Shown here one piece after another: positions 49,929-59,860 of a stretch of DNA of 64,000 nt. Position numbers and translations under genes: made by a program. The stretch is from Carboxylicivirga linearis (GTDB lineage: Bacteria; Bacteroidota; Bacteroidia; Bacteroidales; Marinilabiliaceae): the NCBI RefSeq assembly GCF_018271995.1, contig NZ_JAGUCO010000020.1, positions 1-64,000 of the forward strand. The letters run 5' to 3'. The notes beneath the pieces were generated by a model. It worked only from the letters and a program-made list of their open reading frames with translations. It did no database searches and was not told the DNA's origin. Numbering within the stretch: position 1 is the stretch's first letter; every line of letters begins with the position of its first letter.

Positions 49929-51704
49929 TTAGTAGGCTCCTGAGAACATCTTTAACTGATTTCTATAGGCGGTAAAGGCATTGGCCCGGGAAATAAAACC
50001 AAGGTATTTGCCTTTATCAATAACAGCAATATTAAAACGGCTCGATTTACGAAACATTTCAACCAGATCTTCCATTGAATCATCGGGACTGATATAATAC
50101 TCGGGCATGTACATCAGATCTTTAACCATGGTTTTCTCATATAACTCTGGTTTAAAGATGATCTTTCTTACATCATCCATTTTAATCATACCATGCATTA
50201 TTCCTTTGGAATCAACCACAGGAAAGAGGTTGCGATGGGCTTCGGAAACAACTTTTACTAAATCACCCAGACTGGCTTTCGGATGAATGGTGGCAAAATC
50301 TGTTTCAATCAGGTTTTTTACTTCCATCATGGTTAATACTGCCTGATCTTTGTCGTGAGTAAGCAGTTCCTTGCGCATGGCTAATAAGTGAGTGTAAACA
50401 GAGTGTTTTTCAAATGTTTTAGCTGTAGCAAAGGAGGCGGTTGCTGTTATCATCAGGGGCAAAAACATTTCATACCCGCCGGTTAAATCTGCAATTAGGA
50501 AAAGTCCGGTCAGAGGAGCTTGTAATACACCTGCAATTAGGCCTGCCATACCTATCAATGCAAAATTCTGAATGGGTAATTGATGAAAGCCCAATCGATT
50601 GACAATGTTAGCAAAGAGTAAACCCGTATTGGCTCCCATAAAAAGGGTTGGGGCAAAAATACCACCTACACCACCACTGCCAAATGTAAGCGAAGTAGCT
50701 ACTACTTTTAAGGCAATAATAACTGCCAACAAAATAAACGCAGCCAAAATGCTATCAGACCAGCTTTGGAAAATGGTATTCTCAAAAATAAAATTAATAT
50801 TGCCACTTAATGCACTGTTAATAACATCGTAACCTTCTCCGTATAAGGCAGGAAAAAAGAATAGCAAAACGCCCAATAAAGCACCTCCAACAGGTAATCG
50901 TATACGGTGTTTATCCAGGTTTTCAAACCATTTCTCCATAAATATGTAGATACGTGTAAAGTAGGATGAAACAAACCCGGCCACGATGCCTAACAAAACA
51001 TAGTATACCAGATCTATCATTTCGTATGTGTGGGCTAATTCAAATGGGTAAACCACCTCTTGCCCCATGAAAATATAAGAAATGATAACGGCTGAAATAG
51101 AGGCCAGAAGAATAGGAACGATGGCTGCCAGAGTCAGATCAAGCATAATCACTTCCAGGGCAAAAACAATGGCTGCAATAGGTGCTTTAAAAATGGCTGA
51201 CATGGCAGCAGCACACGCGCATCCCAATAAAAGTTTTATTTGTCGATAGTTAAGCCGAAATAGTTGCCCAACATTACTTCCAATAGCAGCACCGGTTGAA
51301 ACAGTTGGTCCCTCTAATCCCACACTACCTCCAAAGCCAACTGTTAAAGCACTGGTTACAATGGATGAAAACATATTGTGGCGATTCATCTTTCCCTCAT
51401 TTTTTGAAATGGCATACAAAACATTGGGAATACCATGTCGAACGGGACGCCTAATGACATATTTAATAAAAAGCACCGTAAGAAAAATACCTATGGTGGG
51501 TGAAATAAGAAAGATATAATCGTGGTCTTGTCCCAGAAAGCTATGAACAAAATGACTAATCCAGTGAACTGAATTTTTAATGGCCACGGCCGCAAAACCG
51601 GCCCCAACACCAACAATGATGCTTAGAATCATCATAAATTGACGATTGCTAACATGTCTAAGGCGCCAGATAAGAAATTGTTTGAACAGCGATTTTCTAT
51701 CCAT
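49929..51704 (-). CDS. ClC-type chloride channel/antiporter with CBS pair (paralogue 2)
   Basis: About 591 residues from ATG 51704 (in-frame GTG at 51719); the start aligns with paralogue 1 (both continue with QFL-WR). The ClC domain shows GFGGSVGLEGPTVSTGAAIGS (canonical gating-Glu motif, unlike paralogue 1), GGVGGIFAPTLFMGANTG, and GMAGLIAGVLQAPLTGLFL. The CBS pair follows (TVHPKASLGDLVKVVSEAHRNLFPVVD-like region). The two paralogues share the segment order and many identical stretches along their length, so they arose by duplication. Confidence 0.92.
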   Translation of the reverse strand: MDRKSLFKQFLIWRLRHVSNRQFMMILSIIVGVGAGFAAVAIKNSVHWISHFVHSFLGQDHDYIFLISPTIGIFLTVLFIKYVIRRPVRHGIPNVLYAISKNEGKMNRHNMFSSIVTSALTVGFGGSVGLEGPTVSTGAAIGSNVGQLFRLNYRQIKLLLGCACAAAMSAIFKAPIAAIVFALEVIMLDLTLAAIVPILLASISAVIISYIFMGQEVVYPFELAHTYEMIDLVYYVLLGIVAGFVSSYFTRIYIFMEKWFENLDKHRIRLPVGGALLGVLLFFFPALYGEGYDVINSALSGNINFIFENTIFQSWSDSILAAFILLAVIIALKVVATSLTFGSGGVGGIFAPTLFMGANTGLLFANIVNRLGFHQLPIQNFALIGMAGLIAGVLQAPLTGLFLIADLTGGYEMFLPLMITATASFATAKTFEKHSVYTHLLAMRKELLTHDKDQAVLTMMEVKNLIETDFATIHPKASLGDLVKVVSEAHRNLFPVVDSKGIMHGMIKMDDVRKIIFKPELYEKTMVKDLMYMPEYYISPDDSMEDLVEMFRKSSRFNIAVIDKGKYLGFISRANAFTAYRNQLKMFSGAY

Positions 51705-51819
51705 ATGATCAGGATTCACAAGAGAAAGGTAATCAATTTTTAAAATTAGTGAATAAATAAACTTTTTTTATTTGAAGGTGTTTAAGATTGTGATGATAAT
51801 TTTGAACAAACATAATTTA

Positions 51820-54234
51820 ATGATGAACTGGTCGCAATTAATTAAGAATTTACTTTTATTGGCTTTTTTGCATTTGAGTGTCGTAAATATAAATGCTCAA
51901 ACGGGTGTATTAAAAGGGCAAGTGCGCGACGCCTATACTAACAAGCCTATTCCTTTTGCTAGTGTTGTTATTTTTAACACCACCACCGGAACCATGACAG
52001 ATACACTCGGGCGCTTTGAATTTAGAGATTTAGATCCCGGGTTTATTCGTTTACAGTTGTCGTCGCTGGGGTATAATTCTTTAATTACGGAAGAATACAA
52101 TATATCACAGGTTAGGAATACCAGTGTTCAGATTAAACTGGAATCAGCCACAGAGTCGTTGGAAGAGATCAGAATTACAGCCTCTCCATATGCTGTAAGA
52201 CCCGAGGCACCTGTGTCGCTTAGACGAATTGGTATTGACCAGATAGAAAAGAGTGCGGGAGCTAACAGAGATATTTCCAAAGTATTGCAGTCTTTTCCGG
52301 GGGTTGGTTCAGCCAGTACTTTTCGGAATGATTTATTTGTGAGGGGGGGTGGACCGTCAGAGAATCGTTTTTTTATTGATGGTATTGAAATCCCCAATAT
52401 TAATCACTTTGCAACGCAGGGAGCCACAGGAGGACCCGTGGGTATTTTAAATGTTGATTTTATTCGTGAAGTAGATTTTTATTCCAGTGCTTTTCCTGCC
52501 GGTAAAGGCAATGCATTGAGTTCGGTTTTTGAATTCAAGCAAATTGATGTGGATGTAGATAAACCCACTTTTAAAGGAACGTTGGGAGCTTCAGAGATAT
52601 CGTTAACAACATTAGCGCCATTGAGCGAGAAAACAGGATTGATTGCTTCGGTCCGACGATCGTATCTTCAGTTTTTGTTTGCTGCTCTGGATTTGCCTTT
52701 TTTACCAACGTTTACCGATTTTCAGTTTAAGACGGAGACGCGTATTGATGACAGAAACGAAATATCTTTTCTAGGAATTGGGGCTATCGATGTATTTGAG
52801 TTTAATGATGGAGCTTCGCCCACAGATGAAAATAAATACATTATCGGCTACTTGCCAGTTAATAATCAGTGGAACTATACACTAGGAACTTCCTACAAAC
52901 ACTACTTTGAGAATAGTTATTTATCGATGTTTTTAAGCCGAAACCATTTAAATAACGAGGCTATTAAATATGATGATAATATTGAAGAACCTGAGAACCT
53001 TAATTTGAATTATATCTCTGATGAGATAGAGAACAAATTCAGAACTGAATATACAGCACGTCCCAATCAGTGGACCTTAAACTTTGGAGCAGGAGCTGAG
53101 TATATAAATTATTACAACCGTACTTATAATCGAACTTTTATTGATGGGCAGCCATCAGAAATAAATTATAAGTCGGAATTAGACTTTGTAAAGTGGTCGG
53201 TTTTTGGTTCTGTTTCTCATCCTTTTTTCGATAATCGTCTGACATTATCGGGTGGTGTGAGAATGGATGCCAACAGTTATTCGAGCCAGATGAATAATTT
53301 ATTGGATCAGTTGAGTCCACGTGCCTCGCTTTCATATATGATTTTACCAGAGTTTTATTTTAATGCCAATGTGGGCCGTTATTATCAGAATCCATCCTAT
53401 ACAACTATGGGGTATAGAAATACGGAAGGGGACTTAGTGAATAAGCAGAATGGCCTGACTTATATTTCGTCTGATCATTTTGTGGCAGGTCTGGAATTGC
53501 GCCCCAATGATCATAGTAGGATGACGCTGGAAGGTTTTTACAAATTGTATGATAAATATCCATTCTCGGTGAAGGATTCTATTTCTATGGCCAGTAAGGG
53601 AGGAGATTTTGGGGTAGTAGGTGATGAAGAAGTGACTTCAACCTCAAAAGGAAAGGCTTATGGTTTTGAGGCTTTGTACCGTACCAAAACTAATAAAGGA
53701 TTGAATATGATTGCTGCCTATACCTATGTGAGAAGTGAGTTTACCGATTACAAAGGCGATTATATTGCTTCAGCCTGGGATAGCCGTCATTTATTTACTG
53801 TTACCGTTAATCAAACACTAAAACGCAACTGGAGTGTGGGCATGAAATGGCGTTATGTAGGTGGTTTGCCATATACTCCTTACGATGAAGATAAATCGTC
53901 GTTGAAAGTGGCATGGGATGCACAGTTTAGGCAATATCTGGATTATTCGCAATACAATACAAAGCGTTTAGAGGATTTTCATCAGTTGGATTTAAGGGTG
54001 GATAAAACCTATAACCTTAAAAGGATGACTTTGGGTTTTTATATCGATATTCAGAATGTATATAATAATCAATCAGCCCAAGCTCCTGAGCTGATTCAGC
54101 AATTGGATGATAATGGCGAGTCTATCGTTGTTAATCCTGATGCACCTTTGAATCAACAGCGCTATGCTATGCAGGAATTAAACGGCACCTCAGGAACCGT
54201 TTTACCAACCATTGGATTGTTGATAGAGTTTTAA
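51820..54234 (+). CDS. TonB-dependent receptor with carboxypeptidase-regulatory-like domain
   Basis: About 804 residues. The frame is open from TTG 51772; ATG 51820 begins a good signal peptide (LIKNLLLLAFLHLSVVNINAQ). CarboxypepD_reg-like domain (about 28-110), plug (about 120-230, RRIGIDQIEKSAGANRDISKVLQSFPGV, RGGGPSENRFFIDGIEIPN), and a 22-strand-type barrel to the C-terminal GTVLPTIGLLIEF. Unlike the first receptor it has no plug CxxC. No SusD partner is nearby, so it is probably not a glycan receptor of the SusCD type; the substrate is unknown. Confidence 0.92.
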   Translation: MMNWSQLIKNLLLLAFLHLSVVNINAQTGVLKGQVRDAYTNKPIPFASVVIFNTTTGTMTDTLGRFEFRDLDPGFIRLQLSSLGYNSLITEEYNISQVRNTSVQIKLESATESLEEIRITASPYAVRPEAPVSLRRIGIDQIEKSAGANRDISKVLQSFPGVGSASTFRNDLFVRGGGPSENRFFIDGIEIPNINHFATQGATGGPVGILNVDFIREVDFYSSAFPAGKGNALSSVFEFKQIDVDVDKPTFKGTLGASEISLTTLAPLSEKTGLIASVRRSYLQFLFAALDLPFLPTFTDFQFKTETRIDDRNEISFLGIGAIDVFEFNDGASPTDENKYIIGYLPVNNQWNYTLGTSYKHYFENSYLSMFLSRNHLNNEAIKYDDNIEEPENLNLNYISDEIENKFRTEYTARPNQWTLNFGAGAEYINYYNRTYNRTFIDGQPSEINYKSELDFVKWSVFGSVSHPFFDNRLTLSGGVRMDANSYSSQMNNLLDQLSPRASLSYMILPEFYFNANVGRYYQNPSYTTMGYRNTEGDLVNKQNGLTYISSDHFVAGLELRPNDHSRMTLEGFYKLYDKYPFSVKDSISMASKGGDFGVVGDEEVTSTSKGKAYGFEALYRTKTNKGLNMIAAYTYVRSEFTDYKGDYIASAWDSRHLFTVTVNQTLKRNWSVGMKWRYVGGLPYTPYDEDKSSLKVAWDAQFRQYLDYSQYNTKRLEDFHQLDLRVDKTYNLKRMTLGFYIDIQNVYNNQSAQAPELIQQLDDNGESIVVNPDAPLNQQRYAMQELNGTSGTVLPTIGLLIEF

Positions 54235-54400
54235 ACGCTAAGCAACTTATAAGAGCTGCTCAGTGTTTTTTATGTTCTGTCTCTGATAAAGAAAGCTTCA
54301 TTTTTGAGGCTTGCGATGCTTATAAAATGGGAGTTTACTTTGGTAAATGACCAGTTTTAAAAGCGAGCATAACGAGAAAAATGGAGCTTGCTTGCAGAGA

Positions 54401-55810
54401 CTACTTGTCTAAAAATCCTAATATACGCAACATATCCTCCACTTTCTGCTCGTCTTTAAACAGGTAATCGCGAAGCAAACCGTTTTCATCACGTTCAATC
54501 ACCACATGTTTAGGTGCAGGAATCAAACAGTGTTTTAAACCACCATAGCCACTAATAGAGTCCTGGTAGGCACCGGTGTGGAAAAATCCCATATATAATG
54601 GTTCTTCGTCGGCGTTTTTAATCTTGGGTAAGAATACCTGTTGGTTTAGGTCTTCCGTATTGTAATAATCGGAGTGATCGCAGGTTATTCCACCAATATT
54701 AACTTTTGAGTATTCCTTATCCCAATTGTTAACCGGTAACAGAATAAATTTCTCGAAAATACTCCAGCTGTCCGGAATGGTTGTCATCAAACTGTTATCA
54801 ATAATGTACCATAGCTCAGCATCATTCTGCTGTTTTACTTCCAATGTTTTAAAAATGATGGCGCCTGATTCTCCAACGGTATACCTTCCAAATTCAGTAA
54901 AGATATCCGGATCATCAATGCCTTCAGAGGTACATGTATCCTTTATGTTACGAACAATCTCGTTGATGATGTAATTGTAATCGTATTCAAAACCAAGATT
55001 GTTACGAATAGGTAAGCCACCACCAATATTGAAGGCGCTCAATGATTCACATTGTTTTTTTAGCTCAACATATAGGTTTAGTCCTTTTTGGAATAATCCC
55101 CAATAGTAAAGTGTATCTTTAATACCACTATCCACAAAGTAATGAAGCATGCGAAGCTTCACCTTTGGGTTGTCGGCAATTTTTTCTTTGTAAAAGTTCA
55201 TAACGTCGGCCGGACGTATGCCCATTCGTGAAGTGTAATAAGCCGATTGAGGCTCTTCGTCAATGGCCATACGAATACCTACCTGAATGGTTCCACTTTC
55301 AATAAGGGGTAGCAAGCGGTCTAACTCATGAAGGCTATCCAGTACTACAATCAGGTTTTTAAATCCGGCATTGTGTAATTGAGCAATCTTTTGCAGATAA
55401 CCATCTGTTTTATGACCGTTCTGTACTAGTTTAATATTCTTGGTAATCAGTCCTTCTTCGTGAAGCTTTAAAATAATGTCTAAGTCGTAACTTGATGAAG
55501 TTTCTAAACTAACACCGTATTTTAATACTTCTTTAATGATGAAACTAAAGTGACTACTTTTTGTGCAATAGCAATAATTGTATTTTCCTTTGTAACCATT
55601 GGCTTTAATGGACTTACTAAACAGGTTTTTAACCCGTTTTATCTGTTCGCCTATACGCGGTAAGTATGAAATTTTAAGTGGTGTACCATACTTATCAATC
55701 ATGTGTTTTAACGACACATTATTAAAATATAAATTCCCGTTTTCGATATCAAAACCCGGTTGAGGGAAATAGTAAGTTTGGTCGATCAATTCGAAATACG
55801 ATTGCTTCAT
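54401..55810 (-). CDS. Arginine decarboxylase-like PLP enzyme (alanine-racemase fold)
   Basis: 469 residues. A fold-III PLP barrel: GKYNYCYCTKSSHFSFIIKE carries the probable PLP lysine, then SLETSSSYDL, HNAGFKNLIVVLDS, FNIGGGLPI (phosphate-binding glycines), FTEFGRYTVGESGAI and CDHSDYY. The gene is the Bacteroidota-type enzyme usually annotated as biosynthetic arginine decarboxylase, which makes agmatine for polyamine synthesis. Diaminopimelate or other decarboxylases of the same fold are the alternative. It has no polyamine gene beside it here. Confidence 0.8.
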   Translation of the reverse strand: MKQSYFELIDQTYYFPQPGFDIENGNLYFNNVSLKHMIDKYGTPLKISYLPRIGEQIKRVKNLFSKSIKANGYKGKYNYCYCTKSSHFSFIIKEVLKYGVSLETSSSYDLDIILKLHEEGLITKNIKLVQNGHKTDGYLQKIAQLHNAGFKNLIVVLDSLHELDRLLPLIESGTIQVGIRMAIDEEPQSAYYTSRMGIRPADVMNFYKEKIADNPKVKLRMLHYFVDSGIKDTLYYWGLFQKGLNLYVELKKQCESLSAFNIGGGLPIRNNLGFEYDYNYIINEIVRNIKDTCTSEGIDDPDIFTEFGRYTVGESGAIIFKTLEVKQQNDAELWYIIDNSLMTTIPDSWSIFEKFILLPVNNWDKEYSKVNIGGITCDHSDYYNTEDLNQQVFLPKIKNADEEPLYMGFFHTGAYQDSISGYGGLKHCLIPAPKHVVIERDENGLLRDYLFKDEQKVEDMLRILGFLDK

Positions 55811-56002
55811 TTTTGCAGGTCTAAAATTATTGCTACAACATTAAAAAATGATTTTACTAAGCTTAAAAAAGTTCGGCAAAAATATAAATAGTTGCCAATT
55901 ATTTTTCTTGAAGATAGAAATTTATTCAATTATAAATGAAATTTTATTCGACTGCAATAATGGTCTGTAACGCAGTGTTTGTAAATGATGTGTCGGGGTA
56001 TT

Positions 56003-56033
56003 AAAAAAGCGGAGGTAAGGGCCTCCGCTTTGT
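56003..56033 (-). terminator. Intrinsic terminator of the S9 peptidase gene
   Basis: On the minus strand AAGCGGAGG-cccttac-CCTCCGCTT is followed by tttt, about 25 bases after the stop codon. Confidence 0.85.
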
Positions 56034-56055
56034 GCAATTTGTATAAATGAGGGTA

Positions 56056-58143
56056 TTATTTTTTCAACTGTTCATCTAAAAAGCGGAAGAATTCGCGTTG
56101 CCATAAAATACCGTTCTGACATGAAAGTACCCAATGGTTTTCTTCGGGGAAATACAAGAAACGAGCTGGAATATCCAGCATACGAGCTGTATTAAAGGCT
56201 GCCATTCCCTGAGTATAAGGAATACGGAAGTCTTTGGCACCATGGATAACCAATATCGGAGTATCCCAGTTTTGAACAAACTTGTGCGGCGAATTAGCAT
56301 AGCTTTTCATAGCAGCTCTGTTGCTCTTATCCCAATAGTTACCTTTGTTATCCCAGTTCACAAAAAACATCTCTTCAGTAATGCTGTACATCTGTTCAAG
56401 GTTGAAGATACCGCAATGAGAGATAAGCGCACTGAATCGTTTATTATGGTGACCAGCCAGCCAGTAAATTGAGAAACCTCCATAGCTGGCACCTACAGCG
56501 CCCAGGTTATCGTTATCCACAAATGGTTCTTTGGCCACTTCATCAATAGCTGTAAGGTAATCTTTCATATTCTGACCACCGTAATCGCCACTAATTTGTT
56601 CGTTCCATTCTTGTCCGAAACCAGGTAAGCCTCTACGGTTAGGCGCTACAATAATATAATCGTTAGCGGCCATCATCTGAAAGTTCCAGCGTGTACTCCA
56701 GAATTGACTAACCATACTTTGTGGACCGCCCTGACAATATAATAAAGTCGGATATTTCTTATTCGGATCAAAGTTAGGAGGATAAATCACCCAGGTAAGC
56801 ATCTCTTTGTTGTCGGTGGTTTTGATCCAACGTTTTTCAACTTTACCCATCTTCAATTGAGCAAGAAGAGGATCGTTTACTTTAGAAATATTTTCTCCTT
56901 TACCCGATGCTGGATCAACCGAAATAATTTCTGTTGGATATTGCATTGAGGTACGCGTAGCAATCAATTTGTCTCCGGCAGGCTCAACTGAGTTGTAGTT
57001 GTGAATACCATCAGTAACTTTTGAGTATGAAGCATCGGCCAGATTAAATTTATAGATTTCTTTCGATCCTTTATCATCAGAGGTAAACCAAATGGTGTTG
57101 CCATCCTTACTCCAGGTAAGGCCGTGTACATTAAAATCGATTTCTTTGCTATAATCTGTTTTAGTACCAGTTGCCAAATCCATCACAAACAAACGGTTTT
57201 TGTCGGCTTCGTACCCATCGCGTTCCATGCTTTCCCAGGCCATTAGCTTACCATCGGGCGAAAACGTAGGAGCAATGTCGTACCCCATCATGCCTTCGGT
57301 AAGATTTTGGGTTGATTTATCTTTAATCGAATACAGATAAATGTCGCTGTTAGTAGAGAAAGCTGATGCTTTACCTTCAAGTTTTTTACAGGTATAAGCA
57401 ATGTTTTTACCGTCGGGAGTGAAGCTGACTTGCTCCATGCCACCCCATGGCTTCAACGGAGCGTGGTATTTTTCGCCTTCCATAATATCGGTAGCTGTTC
57501 CTACTGTTGAACCATTAGCATAATCAATATAAAATACATGGCTGTATTTAAAATCGTGCCAGTGATCCCAGTGGCGATACATTAAGTCATCTTCAATGCG
57601 AGCATCGGCTTTAGGAAGATCGGGGTATAAATCATGAATGGTTTTATCCAGCTTTACACTTTGAGTAAAAAGGATTTTGTCCATAGTAGGTGCATATTTA
57701 TATCCTTCAATACCGCCTTCAATTTTAGTTACTTTTACCGGGTTTGATCCATCAGGATTCATTTCCCAAAGTTGTACATCACCTGATTTAGCCGATAAAT
57801 AAGCTATTTTTTTACCATCAGGGCGCCAGCTTACTTCAAACTCATTATCGTATGTTGAGGTGATTTGCGTAAACTCGCCTCCTTTGGCGGGCATGGTGTA
57901 AATATCGGTATAGGTTCTGTTTTCTTCAATTTTGGTGTATGATACAGTGAAAACAACAGTATTACCATCAGGCGAAACCGAAACGTTACCTACCCGGCCA
58001 AACGACCACAATACTTCGGGGGTCATTATTTCGCTTTCAACTTTTAAGTCTCTGTTGGTAAAGGTTGGTTTTTCGGGTTTCTTTGATCCGCTACACGCCG
58101 ACAATAAACCCAAAAGTCCCAGTAAAAAGGTGTACTTCTTCAT
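56056..58143 (-). CDS. S9-family prolyl-peptidase lipoprotein
   Basis: About 695 residues from ATG 58143, which starts a lipoprotein signal (LLGLLGLLSAC). The frame continues to 58194 without support. An N-terminal PD40/WD-like beta-propeller (SVSPDGNTVVF, SWRPDGKKIAYLS, TFSPDGKLMAWE) gates a C-terminal alpha/beta-hydrolase with catalytic Ser in GASYGGF (about 553), Asp in HGAKDFRIPY (about 637) and His in EENHWVL (about 669). It removes dipeptides or tripeptides after proline or acyl residues from peptides in the envelope. All catalytic residues are present. Long AT-rich DNA lies upstream. Confidence 0.92.
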   Translation of the reverse strand: MKKYTFLLGLLGLLSACSGSKKPEKPTFTNRDLKVESEIMTPEVLWSFGRVGNVSVSPDGNTVVFTVSYTKIEENRTYTDIYTMPAKGGEFTQITSTYDNEFEVSWRPDGKKIAYLSAKSGDVQLWEMNPDGSNPVKVTKIEGGIEGYKYAPTMDKILFTQSVKLDKTIHDLYPDLPKADARIEDDLMYRHWDHWHDFKYSHVFYIDYANGSTVGTATDIMEGEKYHAPLKPWGGMEQVSFTPDGKNIAYTCKKLEGKASAFSTNSDIYLYSIKDKSTQNLTEGMMGYDIAPTFSPDGKLMAWESMERDGYEADKNRLFVMDLATGTKTDYSKEIDFNVHGLTWSKDGNTIWFTSDDKGSKEIYKFNLADASYSKVTDGIHNYNSVEPAGDKLIATRTSMQYPTEIISVDPASGKGENISKVNDPLLAQLKMGKVEKRWIKTTDNKEMLTWVIYPPNFDPNKKYPTLLYCQGGPQSMVSQFWSTRWNFQMMAANDYIIVAPNRRGLPGFGQEWNEQISGDYGGQNMKDYLTAIDEVAKEPFVDNDNLGAVGASYGGFSIYWLAGHHNKRFSALISHCGIFNLEQMYSITEEMFFVNWDNKGNYWDKSNRAAMKSYANSPHKFVQNWDTPILVIHGAKDFRIPYTQGMAAFNTARMLDIPARFLYFPEENHWVLSCQNGILWQREFFRFLDEQLKK

Positions 58144-58386
58144 CTTATATGTGTTTTGTTTATTCTTAAAATCAAGGTTGTTATGATGAATCAATTGGTT
58201 GTTTTATTCTTTGACGAATATAAGCTATAAAAATAACATCTTTCGATACAATAGGTTGTGAGAATTGTCATGGTACAGATTTTTGTAGCCTTTTTATGGT
58301 GATACCCCTGTGAAAGTTGATCTGATAGATAGGAAGATGATACTATAAGGTATTGACACTGCCGAAAGGAGAACGATAACTTAAAG

Positions 58387-58680
58387 CAATAGCATCTTGT
58401 TGCATAACAATGTTATCTCGAAATTGCAAATTAAGTTACCTGAGTTAAACAATATCATCTCGTGATGTAGCAATGGCAACTTTATCTAAAGCAATGGCAT
58501 GTTGATGTATAACAATGTCATCTCGAGATTGCAAAATAAGATCTTGGACTAAAACAATATCATCTCGTAATGTAACAATGGCAACTTTAACTAAAGCAAT
58601 AACATGTTGATGTATAACAATGTCATCTTGGGATTACAATTTAAGCTCTCTGAGCCAAACAATGCTATCTCGAGATAGCA
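58387..58680. repeat. 21-bp minisatellite with 105-bp higher-order structure (14 units)
   Basis: Fourteen consecutive 21-base units start at 58387, 58408, 58429 and so on to 58660. Most begin CAAT: CAATGTCATCTCGAGATTGC, CAATGGCAACTTTAACTAAA and CAATGGCATGTTGATGTATA types alternate with a TTAAG-type unit. Units repeat in an order of five (105 bases): for example the units at 58471, 58492, 58513, 58534 and 58555 resemble those at 58576, 58597, 58618, 58639. No gene is present. It lies in a 905-base stretch between the S9 peptidase and the next gene. Confidence 0.85.
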
Positions 58681-58945
58681 AATTAGTAAAGTGTTGCAGG
58701 ATTTAAACAGATCTTCTTTCCAATAATTGGTATCAACTTCAGGTTTTATAAAGAGTGTGATTGCTGTATTGTATATTACAGAATAAGATTTTGATGTATT
58801 AGAATTAATATATACATAAAAATAGCAATAAACGTTGTTGCGTACTAGTAGTAAAACTAAACTATATATTTTGTTTATATATATGTGTAAAAATAAATAA
58901 ATGTAAGATGTAGATATATAAAGAGATGCGTAGGTAAAAATAGGG
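58681..58945. other. AT-rich gene-free stretch
   Basis: Strongly AT-rich sequence with many TATATA steps (about 58810-58920) and no coding signal. It may only be spacer upstream of the promoter at 58946; I see no repeat or RNA. Confidence 0.4.
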
Positions 58946-58978
58946 TTTGGATGATATGTTAAGGATAATATATTTTTG
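58946..58978 (+). promoter_or_regulatory. Strong Bacteroidota promoter upstream of the gene at 59049
   Basis: TTTG at 58946-58949, a 21-base spacer, and TATTTTTG at 58971-58978 match TTTG / TAnnTTTG exactly. Transcription would start near 58984, leaving about 65 untranslated bases. Confidence 0.7.
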
Positions 58979-59048
58979 ATTTGTAATTAATTATTATTAA
59001 CATCAAGATGTAATTATTTAACAGTTGCAAATCTAACTATTCAGTATT

Positions 59049-59696
59049 ATGACAGAAATTCAGTTAAATCAAAAAGAAATGTTTGGCTCAGTATTGAGTT
59101 ATTTGAATTTACGCTCTTCGGTATGGAGTGTAATCCCTAAAATTGGTGTTATTAAAAACGAGTTTGAAGAGCTGGTTGCGTCTATTGGTGCAAAAGTTAT
59201 AGACCAGGATAAGGCAAAAACCTATTTAGGTATGGAGAAAAATCAGCTTAAACGTTTGATAGCTGAAAAGGCAGATGTTTTAAACGATCAGGTGGAAGCT
59301 TTTGCCATAATAGAAAGTAAGGCTGAGTTGGCATTGCGTATGAATCAGTCAATGACAGATTTGTATCGGTTAAAAAACGAAATGTTTGTTGATAAGGTAA
59401 CTGAAATATTGGAAAAATCAGAGAATAATATAGATGCACTAAGTGGAGGATATGGTGTTACAGCCGATCAGCTAGTTGATATAGATGGAGATTTGGATAA
59501 TTTTAAAGAGCTGAACGGGATGCCCCGAAAATACAAGATTGACTCGGTAATAGCAACTAAAGATCTGGAAGTTTTATTTGCCGATACCAATGCTTTGCTG
59601 AATAATAAACTGGATAAACTGATGAAAATATTTAAACATCGCGATGCCAGCTTTTATAACGGTTATTTGGCTGCCCGAAGGATTGTGAATAATTGA
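59049..59696 (+). CDS. Helical protein of unknown function
   Basis: 215 residues, cytoplasmic-looking (no signal peptide or membrane segment), predicted mostly alpha-helical with charged stretches (KAELALRMNQSMTDLYRLKNEMFVDKVTEILEKSENNIDAL). No motif is recognised. It has an excellent promoter upstream and a clean frame, so it is likely a real and expressed gene. It may be a Bacteroidota-specific protein; function is not inferred. Confidence 0.78.
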   Translation: MTEIQLNQKEMFGSVLSYLNLRSSVWSVIPKIGVIKNEFEELVASIGAKVIDQDKAKTYLGMEKNQLKRLIAEKADVLNDQVEAFAIIESKAELALRMNQSMTDLYRLKNEMFVDKVTEILEKSENNIDALSGGYGVTADQLVDIDGDLDNFKELNGMPRKYKIDSVIATKDLEVLFADTNALLNNKLDKLMKIFKHRDASFYNGYLAARRIVNN

Positions 59697-59860
59697 TTTT
59701 TTCCATAATGAGGAGTGTGCTTTTTAGGCTAATGATATCTGGAAAGCACGCTCATTAACTACCTAATAGAAATAAAAAGCAATTTACCTACAAGTGTGTT
59801 AGGCCAACAAGGTTGCATAATCTCCAAGTTCAATTAAATCATCATATTAATTAAAAATCT

